DNA of 14,566 nucleotides from Oscillospiraceae bacterium (GTDB lineage: Bacteria > Bacillota > Clostridia > Christensenellales > Aristaeellaceae). The stretch spans positions 1 to 14,566 of the forward strand of contig JAISBH010000067.1 of assembly GCA_031266295.1 (NCBI GenBank). Direction: 5' to 3'. The notes under the pieces are model-generated. The model did no database searches and was not told where the DNA came from. It saw nothing but the letters and a program-made list of their open reading frames with translations. This document shows, in pieces, positions 1-6,319 of the stretch (position 1 is the stretch's first letter; each line of letters begins with the position of its first letter). Position numbers and translations under genes: made by a program.

Positions 1-42
1 CGCAGCGACAGAGGGGGGGCGGTCAGCAGACCGTCCCCCCTT
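1..42. repeat. GC-rich hairpin and left-end copy of a dispersed repeat
   Basis: Bases 1-17 (CGCAGCGACAGAGGGGG) match the reverse complement of 14543-14559 exactly, so the window ends are inverted copies of one repeat. Bases 13-24 pair with 29-40 around the loop AGCA, with one G-T pair; A12-T41 and G11-T42 could extend the stem. On the minus strand the hairpin begins about 10 bases after the stop of the glycoside hydrolase gene, so it may also end that transcript. It lacks a clear U tract, which makes a classical intrinsic terminator uncertain. The left edge starts inside the loop of a second small hairpin (GTCGC/GCGAC) that is complete only at the right end of the window. Confidence 0.6.
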
Positions 43-50
43 GATTCATT

Positions 51-3000
51 TCACCAATATGCCTTGGGGCTGATCAGTATCCCCGTCGGCCATAGCCGGT
101 ATTCCTCGCTCCACGAATCGCCCACGGTCTCCCACGCGGAAGGCCCGTGCCAGCGTTCCGCCGGGTTCACGTTATGCACCGCGCCGAAGGCGTTCGCACG
201 ATTGCCGTACGCCGTCACCGCGATAGTATGACTGCCCGCCTTCGCGTCAAACGTCAGCGTATATGGAGCGTAGATTATCTTGCCCACAGGCACGCCATCC
301 ACCGCGACCGATAGCAGCGGATTGCGGTATTGAGGTATCTCCAGCGTGACGCGCTCGTCCGACTTCAGCTCAAGCGGCATTTCATACGTCACGTTCCCCG
401 CGTAGAATGGCAGCCCCATCCCAACCCAGCTGCCGAACCCTATTTCCGTAACAGGCTCATACAACTTCGCCTTTGACCCGTACAGCTTTACGCCGAAGTC
501 GCCCAGCAGATAGCACCATTCCAGCCCGGTGCGACGACCTATGGGCGCCTTGATATCCAGCGTATGCGAACCCTCGTCTATGTCGGGCAGCTGGATGGTC
601 TCGATGGATTCGTCCACCCACCAGCCTCCGGACTTGTTCGGTATCGGCTGGCCGTCCAGCGTAATCTCGCATAGCTCAGGACTCTCAAGAGTGAGCTTGG
701 GCTTAGGTATGTGCGTTTCTGTGGTGATAACGAAGCGCAGCGTCACATAGTGCTCGAACTGCGGCATCTCGGGCGACAGCCATGGCTGCGCCAGATGCCC
801 GTTGCGCGGCGGGTATCCGATCCTTTCGCGCACCGCCTTCTCAATCCGCAACACCTCCGTTATGGGTTCCCACTCGCCGCCGTCCAGCTTGAATGCCGCC
901 CTGTCCAACAACAGCACATTAGGCTCGGATAACTTCACGCGCAGATCCTGCCAATCCCACACGCGCTTCGGTTCGGCCGGCGTTATCCACATAGGTTCCG
1001 CGGATGGCGCTGCGGCGTCCGGACGGCTGCCGGGTTCCAGTTTTAACAGCAAACTATCATGATCAAACCACTTGACGTTAATCCGTGTCTCATCATCCAG
1101 CCATTCTGCCTTAATGGGATCAATCGCTCCGGTCTGTGTGTCGTATTCTTCAGGCGTCCACAAACCCTTCAACCGGATCGTCAGTATGTGGCCCGGCGCG
1201 ACGTCCGGGTTGGGAGCGGCCGCGCCGTTCGCCAGGAACAGCCAGCGCGCGTCGCCGTCCAGCCTCGCTTGATAAACCAGCGACGGCGGACGAATGCCGC
1301 GCTCGTCGCGCACGTCGACGAATCGCCATGGCTCCAGCGCCTCCAGTATGGCAGGCATGGACATGGGCAGATGGCGCGCGCTGGCTGCCAGCGCACTCAC
1401 GCGTTCGGATGGTCTCGCGTTCTCCAACGCGGGTGTATCGCCTACGAAGAACAGCGCGCCTCCGGCATTGGCGAACGCCGCCAGTTTTTCTACCGTACCG
1501 GAACGCATGGTGCGCATGTTGGGCACAAGTACCGCCTCGTATGACATCGCGCCGATTTGCAGGGCTGCTCTCCTTGACGATCCCTCGGTCGATATCACGC
1601 CTTCAGGCGATTGGGAGGGCAGCAGCGCTTCGCTTATATAGTCGAAGTCAATCAATCCGTTCAGCAGACCCGCCGTCAGCGTCTGGAATTGACGATCCAG
1701 TTCCGCACGCTTCTCATGCGACTGTTCCATTGGGCCGTACAGCAGCCAGTATGTTTCTACGGGGTGGATTACCGCTACGCGGCACAGTGGCTTGCCTCGC
1801 GTCAGCGCGGAGTTCACCCGCGCGAAGTGATCCTCTATGATGGGATACTCTTTATACCAAGGGGATTGATAGCTGATCGACGCGGGGTAGTCACGCTTAG
1901 CGGCGCCGCGCATCGAGACCCAGCTTAGGTGATGAACGCGCAGCGTAATACCCAGCGCGGCCTGCCAATCGCCCTGCAGCTTGTGTCCGCGGAAGTCGAA
2001 CGACCATCCCGTCACGCCATACAGCTCGGACAGCACGCCGTCGCGGTTGTACTGCCGCGCGATGGACTGCGCCTGTTTGGCCGTCGTGTACTCGCGCCAG
2101 TCGCACAGCATGTCGATGCCGGGAATCTGGAACGCGGACAGCGAACGCATTACCTCGCCCAGCGCTTCGGTTTGGCTGAGCAGGGTTGGCTCTTCCATCA
2201 TGTGCCCGGTTAGCGCGATGCCATGCCGATCGCACCACCGCCCTATTTGGTCGGCGAACGCCTCGGCGAATCGGTCGGATATATGCGCGTGGTACTGGTA
2301 TCGCGGCTCGCTCGGCGCTCCGTCCGGCAGGTCCCACAGCAGTTGCGGCAGTTCGTCCAGTATATCCGCGCCGTACACGGCCTTGTATGTCGCCGGGAAG
2401 TCATTCGTCCAGGGCAGCACCGCGTCGTCGCTGCTGCGCGCGAATCCTAGCATGTGCTTGCGCGAGAATTGCGGCTCGTCCGTGAATATTGACGGTACAA
2501 CGCCGCCAAAGTCGCCGCCTACGCACTGCGCGTAACGCTCGTGGGTCACGTCGATGAATCGCTTGACTGCGGCGGGGTTAAGCGTATCGAGATACGCCTC
2601 GTTGTTGTACCATGAGTCGGGAGGGGTGATCTCCAGGTACGCGTAACGTATCAATTCGTCGGGCCGTGCGGACTCGCCGGACTCGCCGTCAATCCTCCTG
2701 TACGCGGACAGGCAGCCATTTTTGTTAAGGCTGACAGCGTACGCGCCCAGCAGCTGAAGGTCGTCACGCTTGCGCGCGGTGAAGCGCAATACGCGCGCGC
2801 GATACTGGTGATCCTTCGTGACTAGGCCGCCCGCCGCGCCGGACGGCCAGCGATCCTCGTCGTACAGGTACGCACGCATACCTTCCGAACGCGCCTTCTC
2901 GACGCACGCCTTGACCAGCCCCATGAACCGGTCGCTAAGGTAGGGCACGGCCATACCGCTGCGGCTGTGAATGTGGAATCCGCCCAGACCCATTTCCTTG

Positions 3001-3140
3001 AGGATATCGATCTGTTTGACGAGCATGTCCTCCGTCATATCGCAGTTCCACGACCAGAACGGCGCGCCGCGATACTCGGTCGGCGGGTTTTCAAATACCG
3101 CGCGGTCGAGGGCGGGGGATTGGGATGTGGGGTAGAGCAT
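51..3140 (-). CDS. Glycoside hydrolase, GH106 alpha-L-rhamnosidase-like
   Basis: This 1029-residue protein resembles the GH106 (alpha-L-rhamnosidase) family, which releases rhamnose from plant or microbial polysaccharides. The N-terminal half looks like the catalytic barrel: PFWSWN at 27-32, GLGGFHIHSRSG near 51-62, YLYDEDRWPSGAAGG near 91-105, FTDEPQF near 219-225, GHMMEEP near 312-318 and SELYGVTGW near 371-379. The acidic residues in the last three are candidate catalytic groups, but I cannot assign them. A region near 530-580 resembles a glutamine amidotransferase-like or Rossmann accessory domain (VLVPNMRTMRSG). The C-terminal third is beta-rich and looks like carbohydrate-binding jelly rolls (IPQYRNPLLSVAVDG). 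No signal peptide is visible, so the enzyme is probably cytoplasmic and may act on imported oligosaccharides. The ATG start follows AGGAGG at 7-base spacing. The family call is from memory of motifs; substrate is inferred. Confidence 0.82.
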   Translation of the reverse strand: MLYPTSQSPALDRAVFENPPTEYRGAPFWSWNCDMTEDMLVKQIDILKEMGLGGFHIHSRSGMAVPYLSDRFMGLVKACVEKARSEGMRAYLYDEDRWPSGAAGGLVTKDHQYRARVLRFTARKRDDLQLLGAYAVSLNKNGCLSAYRRIDGESGESARPDELIRYAYLEITPPDSWYNNEAYLDTLNPAAVKRFIDVTHERYAQCVGGDFGGVVPSIFTDEPQFSRKHMLGFARSSDDAVLPWTNDFPATYKAVYGADILDELPQLLWDLPDGAPSEPRYQYHAHISDRFAEAFADQIGRWCDRHGIALTGHMMEEPTLLSQTEALGEVMRSLSAFQIPGIDMLCDWREYTTAKQAQSIARQYNRDGVLSELYGVTGWSFDFRGHKLQGDWQAALGITLRVHHLSWVSMRGAAKRDYPASISYQSPWYKEYPIIEDHFARVNSALTRGKPLCRVAVIHPVETYWLLYGPMEQSHEKRAELDRQFQTLTAGLLNGLIDFDYISEALLPSQSPEGVISTEGSSRRAALQIGAMSYEAVLVPNMRTMRSGTVEKLAAFANAGGALFFVGDTPALENARPSERVSALAASARHLPMSMPAILEALEPWRFVDVRDERGIRPPSLVYQARLDGDARWLFLANGAAAPNPDVAPGHILTIRLKGLWTPEEYDTQTGAIDPIKAEWLDDETRINVKWFDHDSLLLKLEPGSRPDAAAPSAEPMWITPAEPKRVWDWQDLRVKLSEPNVLLLDRAAFKLDGGEWEPITEVLRIEKAVRERIGYPPRNGHLAQPWLSPEMPQFEHYVTLRFVITTETHIPKPKLTLESPELCEITLDGQPIPNKSGGWWVDESIETIQLPDIDEGSHTLDIKAPIGRRTGLEWCYLLGDFGVKLYGSKAKLYEPVTEIGFGSWVGMGLPFYAGNVTYEMPLELKSDERVTLEIPQYRNPLLSVAVDGVPVGKIIYAPYTLTFDAKAGSHTIAVTAYGNRANAFGAVHNVNPAERWHGPSAWETVGDSWSEEYRLWPTGILISPKAYW

Positions 3141-3175
3141 TGAGATACCTCCTGTGAAGTATTCCAGATAAGCTA

Positions 3176-3203
3176 ATTATCAATAGTCAGGGAGAAAATG
3201 CAA
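3176..3203 (-). promoter_or_regulatory. Possible sigma-A promoter for the GH106-like gene
   Basis: Read on the minus strand, TTGCAT (3203-3198) and GATAAT (3181-3176) are separated by 16 bases, about 35 bases ahead of the start codon. The -10 matches five of six consensus bases and the -35 three of six. It suggests the hydrolase can be transcribed independently of the upstream glycosyltransferase-like gene. No sugar-regulator operator was recognised. Confidence 0.4.
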
Positions 3204-3231
3204 GAGGCGTTCACATCATTTTCGTATGAAT

Positions 3232-3972
3232 CTAACCTCTTTCAAACGGGTTTTTAATGCTGTACCTGCAAACCCCGCGCTTATACGGGTTGATAGGCAG
3301 ATCGTTGCGGCGCAGCATAATCAGCGCGTCCTCGCTCCATTTGCCAAGGTGCAGCACGCCGCCGTCGATATAGAATATCGGCGCGAGGTCCGGGTAATCC
3401 GGATCGATTAAGAAGAACCGCTCCGGCCAGCTTAAGCTGCGGAGACTGGCTATGATCTCCCAATCCCAGATGTTCATATCAGGTAAGATTGATTTTGCGA
3501 ATAGTTCTGTGCGCCAAAGCGCGGCTTGCGCGTTGACGCGCCAATCTATCGAGTGATTCTCACGGAACGGCGGGTATTCAGACGCTTCGCCATGTTCAAA
3601 ATGGGGCGGCCGGAGCATGAACTTACCGACGCTCGCGTCGGCATCCATCCAAGCCAGGCACTGCGCGATCATGTCGCCGTCAACGCGGCGGGAGATATAG
3701 AAGTCGTCCAGCATAAACAGGATGTATGGCGTATCGATAGTCGTTAGGGTGCGCAGTTGGAGCGCGCCCCAAGTCGCTTTCTGTCCGCCGGCGTAGAAGC
3801 GAGGGCAGCGGATATCCAGACCATCCGCGCCGAAAGTCTTTGACTCGGACGACAGCGTGATGGGGAACGGGCAGTCAGGCCACCGCTTCTTTAAGAAATA
3901 GAAAAAACCTGGCCACAAATCCGAGTAAGCGTCACAGCTGGAGACGTATAGCGTGCAACGTGTGCCGGACAT
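3232..3972 (-). CDS. Small glycosyltransferase-like protein (GT-A type, predicted)
   Basis: A 246-residue soluble protein without signal peptide or membrane segment. The N-terminus (TLYVSSCDAYSDLWPGFFYF) reads like the first strand and helix of a nucleotide-sugar binding fold. FMLDDFYI at 86-93 places an acidic pair after a hydrophobic strand, as in the DXD-type metal site of GT-A glycosyltransferases. NAQAALWRTE (147-156) followed by IWDWEI (168-173) resembles the acceptor-side motif in which an acidic residue acts as base. A sugar-transfer role in capsule or wall glycan synthesis is inferred; donor and acceptor are unknown. The ATG start has GAGGAAG upstream. It lies just ahead of the GH106-like gene on the same strand, with a possible separate promoter between them. 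The palindromic element at 3995-4109 ends 22 bases ahead of the start codon. Confidence 0.6.
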   Translation of the reverse strand: MSGTRCTLYVSSCDAYSDLWPGFFYFLKKRWPDCPFPITLSSESKTFGADGLDIRCPRFYAGGQKATWGALQLRTLTTIDTPYILFMLDDFYISRRVDGDMIAQCLAWMDADASVGKFMLRPPHFEHGEASEYPPFRENHSIDWRVNAQAALWRTELFAKSILPDMNIWDWEIIASLRSLSWPERFFLIDPDYPDLAPIFYIDGGVLHLGKWSEDALIMLRRNDLPINPYKRGVCRYSIKNPFERG

Positions 3973-3994
3973 TCGGTCACTTCCTCAACGCAAG

Positions 3995-4109
3995 TTATAC
4001 TCCATACCGATAAGAATTTCCACAGATTCACGATAAATTTTCACCGCCACATTAGCGAGTGGTGAAAAGACGCGAAAAGATGGGAAGTTCTTAGCGGGAC
4101 GGAGTATAA
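3995..4109. repeat. Palindromic MITE-like element, copy B (115 bp)
   Basis: The left arm (3995-4021, starting TTATACTCC) and the reverse complement of the right arm (4083-4109) match at 23 of 27 positions. The element is related along most of its length to the copy at 10828-10918, in the same orientation on the plus strand. Inside it, TTTTCACC (4038-4045) pairs perfectly with GGTGAAAA (4061-4068), so the whole could fold as a long stem with a second hairpin. About 24 bases (roughly 4048-4071) are absent from the other copy. TA lies at both borders, as expected for a TA target duplication, although TA may simply be part of the repeat ends. No transposase is encoded. It fills most of the gap between the anti-sigma and glycosyltransferase-like genes. 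Confidence 0.75.
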
Positions 4110-4168
4110 CTAATTACAGCCATATAATTGGCCTATAGTTTATTCAATCTATTCTCGCGCTATGCGGG
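4110..4168. other. AT-rich spacer between anti-sigma stop and the palindromic element
   Basis: This 59-base spacer follows the anti-sigma stop codon on the minus strand. It contains a weak promoter-like pair on that strand, TTGAAT (4147-4142) and TATATG about 15 bases further on. That spacing is short, and a transcript from it would run through the palindromic element before reaching the glycosyltransferase-like gene. No convincing terminator with a U tract is visible after the anti-sigma gene, so readthrough is possible. Confidence 0.3.
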
Positions 4169-5326
4169 TTATAGCTGCTTGCTGCGCCAATGCCACTTCT
4201 CTACCAGTAACGCCATCCCGGCCATGATTGCCACCACCATTATCCACGGCGCCGCGATCGTTATAAACACCAGCATATCCATGAAATAGCTCCCCACAGC
4301 GTGCATCGATATGCCGAACTGCGTCCGCATCCTGCTCCATAGCGTGCTGCCTATCCCCTCTGGTATAACCGCCATCTCAGTTAGCGCGATATCAATCTGA
4401 GGGTACATCGCGCGCGAATCCCATCCCTCCAGCGTCCCCTGAATGGAACTGATCTGCGCCTCCAGATCAGCTATCCGCGCCTCAATCGTCATTATCTCTT
4501 CAATACCGGTCGTATCGGCCAGCAGCTGCTTGAGCCGCACCAGCTGACTCTGCAGTCCGGCCAGCTTGGTCGTCGTCTCGGCATACTGATCGGAATAATC
4601 CTGCTGCTGCAGCTCCGAACTCGTTACGTCCACCAGTGAATCAAGAGAGCGCAGGAACCCGCCCAGCATGGTTTCCGGCACCCGTATCTGCAGCGCGCAA
4701 AACCTGCCGCCCTTCCCTTCCTGCGTAAGCGGATCGCCGCTGACCGAATTGCGCTGCGCCCAGCCGCCATACTGGATCGTCAAGTCCAGGATTGCGTTTC
4801 TGTCTTCGTCGAAACTGGTCGTCTTTATCGTGTACGAGCCGTTGCGCAGCAGTTTATACGCGCCGCCTGACGGCGCCAGTAATGACGAATCCCCCGACGA
4901 GAGCGCTGAGCCGCCCTGCTCTGTCTTGGCGAATATGCCGCTTATGGGAGGAAGCAGCGTATCGGATGGAATATCACCTGAGTTGAAAGACGCGGGTATC
5001 AAGCCCATATGCACCAGCGTGGCCCCGCCGAACATAATGACCAGCAGCGCCGCGACGGCGATCCACAGCCGTATATTCGTGTCGATCCGGCGCTTCGGAG
5101 GCTTCTCCATCCGTATCATCTGCCGCCAGGCTATTGACAGCTCATCGGGAGTCTCTATATCTGAGTCCAGCGTGTGCAGGTTCCGTATCAATTCGTACAT
5201 TTCTTCACGGCGCGCAGCACACACGGGACAACATGCCTCGTGTTCGGCCATCTCCCGCACCGTTCGTCGCGGCATTTGTCCGTCTAACAGCTCATGTAAA
5301 AGGAGGCGGTATTTTTCACATGTCAA
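4169..5326 (-). CDS. Transmembrane anti-sigma factor with zinc finger and DUF4349 domain
   Basis: A 385-residue predicted anti-sigma factor for the ECF sigma factor encoded just upstream. The cytoplasmic N-terminus carries a zinc anti-sigma (ZAS) pattern: C3, then H29-x3-C33-x2-C36. A membrane span follows at about 87-106, then a serine/glycine-rich linker. A DUF4349-type domain starts near residue 160 (GSYTIKTTSF, then QYGGWAQ) and includes a predicted coiled coil at about 245-300. A second span lies near 351-375, leaving a short basic tail inside the cell. DUF4349 proteins are common membrane proteins of bacteria; the outside domain is presumably the stress-sensing part. I chose the TTG at 5326 because GGGAGG lies just ahead of it and the ZAS motif starts at once. 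An in-frame TTG at 5380 would overlap the sigma gene and add 18 residues with no family character. Confidence 0.85.
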   Translation of the reverse strand: MTCEKYRLLLHELLDGQMPRRTVREMAEHEACCPVCAARREEMYELIRNLHTLDSDIETPDELSIAWRQMIRMEKPPKRRIDTNIRLWIAVAALLVIMFGGATLVHMGLIPASFNSGDIPSDTLLPPISGIFAKTEQGGSALSSGDSSLLAPSGGAYKLLRNGSYTIKTTSFDEDRNAILDLTIQYGGWAQRNSVSGDPLTQEGKGGRFCALQIRVPETMLGGFLRSLDSLVDVTSSELQQQDYSDQYAETTTKLAGLQSQLVRLKQLLADTTGIEEIMTIEARIADLEAQISSIQGTLEGWDSRAMYPQIDIALTEMAVIPEGIGSTLWSRMRTQFGISMHAVGSYFMDMLVFITIAAPWIMVVAIMAGMALLVEKWHWRSKQL

Positions 5327-5364
5327 GATATTCCCTCCCTTTTCCAAGGTTGGACGAATATGCC

Positions 5365-5997
5365 TTAGTTTTGTTCCCAATCATCCTCGTATTTATCATA
5401 ATTATCCTTTTGCCGCTTTCTGGCGTTCAGCGCGGCCACGCCGCCCGAGGCGTATACGGACAGCATCTGCCGCAGCCGTTCCCGCGCACGGCTGATTCGC
5501 GACTTCACAGTCCCGAGATTTAGCCGCAGCACCTGCGCCACTTCTTCATATGTTAAGCCTTGAATGTCGCGCAAAATTATCGCGGTGCGCATATCCAGCG
5601 GAAGCCGCGCTATGCACTCCTTCAACGCCTGGTTAAAATCATTGCGCTCGAGTATCTCCTGCGGGTTATGCGATCTGTCCGCGACGGAGAATCCAGCGTC
5701 CATCATTCCTTCCAGCGATACGAACGGTTTTATCCTGCGGCGGCGAATCATATCCAGGCATACGTTGGTGGTGATGCGGTATACCCACGTCGCGAACGAG
5801 GCGTGAAAACGATATTCGCCGATCGATCGATAGGCCCGCAGCATAACCTCCTGCGCGCAGTCAAACGCGTCCTCCCTGTTATTAGTTATCCGGTAACAGA
5901 GCGTATAGATCCGCTGCTCCATGGGCAGTATTAACTGCTCATAAGCCTCGGAATCCCCGTTTTGAGCACGCTTGATCAGCCGATCGGACTCCTGCAA
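5365..5997 (-). CDS. ECF-type RNA polymerase sigma factor (sigma-70 family, RpoE/SigW-like)
   Basis: A 210-residue ECF sigma factor with only regions 2 and 4. Region 2 covers about 18-88, with DAFDCAQEVMLRAYRSI (43-59) and the promoter-melting stretch FATWVYRITTNVCLD (68-82), followed by RRRR. Region 4 covers about 125-180, with the helix-turn-helix LTYEEVAQVLRLNLGTVKSR (148-167) that would read the -35 element. It directs polymerase to a stress or envelope regulon and is presumably held inactive by the membrane anti-sigma encoded 38 bases downstream. The basic/acidic tail after residue 190 is longer than in many ECFs. The start is TTG, supported by GGAGGTGA 6 bases ahead (GGAGG core 9 bases ahead). 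I could not identify a self-recognised ECF promoter in front of it. Confidence 0.92.
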   Translation of the reverse strand: MQESDRLIKRAQNGDSEAYEQLILPMEQRIYTLCYRITNNREDAFDCAQEVMLRAYRSIGEYRFHASFATWVYRITTNVCLDMIRRRRIKPFVSLEGMMDAGFSVADRSHNPQEILERNDFNQALKECIARLPLDMRTAIILRDIQGLTYEEVAQVLRLNLGTVKSRISRARERLRQMLSVYASGGVAALNARKRQKDNYDKYEDDWEQN

Positions 5998-6043
5998 ACG
6001 CAGTCACCTCCAAAAGTGCGAGGCCGCCGCAGTTCGGCGCGCT

Positions 6044-6065
6044 GGTCGGCGTGATAAGACCGACC
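6044..6065. promoter_or_regulatory. Short inverted repeat in the sigma factor leader
   Basis: GGTCGG (6044-6049) and CCGACC (6060-6065) are perfect 6-bp arms around a 10-base loop, about 50-70 bases ahead of the sigma factor start. It could be an RNA hairpin or a protein operator. In such CG-rich DNA a repeat of this length can occur by chance. Confidence 0.25.
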
Positions 6066-6103
6066 GCGGTTCGCGCTGTACTGTAATTGCCACTCGCCGC
6101 CTC

Positions 6104-6144
6104 AAAAAAGATAGACCTATCCCCATTAAGGCTAGGGTATCTTT
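6104..6144 (-). terminator. Hairpin with U tract, probable terminator after glpK or attenuator before sigma gene
   Basis: On the minus strand AAAGATA (6144-6138) pairs with TATCTTT (6113-6107). The inner part can add CC/GG pairs, and the stem runs into six T residues (6109-6104). It lies about 175 bases after the glpK stop and about 107 bases before the sigma start. The simplest reading is an intrinsic terminator separating the propeller-glpK unit from the sigma/anti-sigma unit. A regulated attenuator of a readthrough transcript is also possible. Confidence 0.5.
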
Positions 6145-6319
6145 GCGGAGGTGATTGCCCTCCCTTTCGTAATTTTTCGGCAATGCCGTCGTTTGTTTGT
6201 TCGTTCCGCTCCACGCCTCGCGCGAACTAGGCGACCAGCGTGACGATAGAATCTGCGCGCCAGTGGGTGATTTTAAACCAGCGTGCGCTTTGCCGCGCTA
6301 TCCTCTATAACGTATATAT

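Larger units (their letters stand above)
5998..6319. other. Intergenic region between glpK and the sigma factor gene
   Basis: A 322-base gap with no convincing gene. On the minus strand, after the glpK stop, it holds an AT-rich patch, a small GGAGG/CCTCC hairpin (loop GCAATCA, near 6145-6161), a longer hairpin with a U tract (6104-6144), and a 6-bp inverted repeat GGTCGG/CCGACC (6044-6049 and 6060-6065). The ribosome binding site of the sigma gene follows. A minus-strand reading frame of 91 codons at 5939-6214 spans part of it, but it overlaps the sigma gene start, has no family features and is not called. Confidence 0.6.

Noticed and set aside
1059..1840. Long plus-strand reading frames (161 and 234 codons) within the GH106-like gene
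   Set aside because: They are opposite-strand shadows of a well-supported 1029-codon gene. Their translations are Arg/Ser/Pro-rich with no family motifs, as expected from the CG-rich codon use.
6110..6165. Resemblance to a cyclic-di-GMP (GEMM) riboswitch on the minus strand (CGCAAAG followed by GCCTTAA)
   Set aside because: The short motif is similar, but the hairpin expected between the GGCAAACC-like and CGCAAAG-like parts is missing and the 3' half does not match. A covariance search would settle it.
5939..6214. 91-codon minus-strand frame between glpK and the sigma gene
   Set aside because: It overlaps the sigma start by about 60 bases, has no recognisable motif, and its central part is the hairpin and U-tract region.
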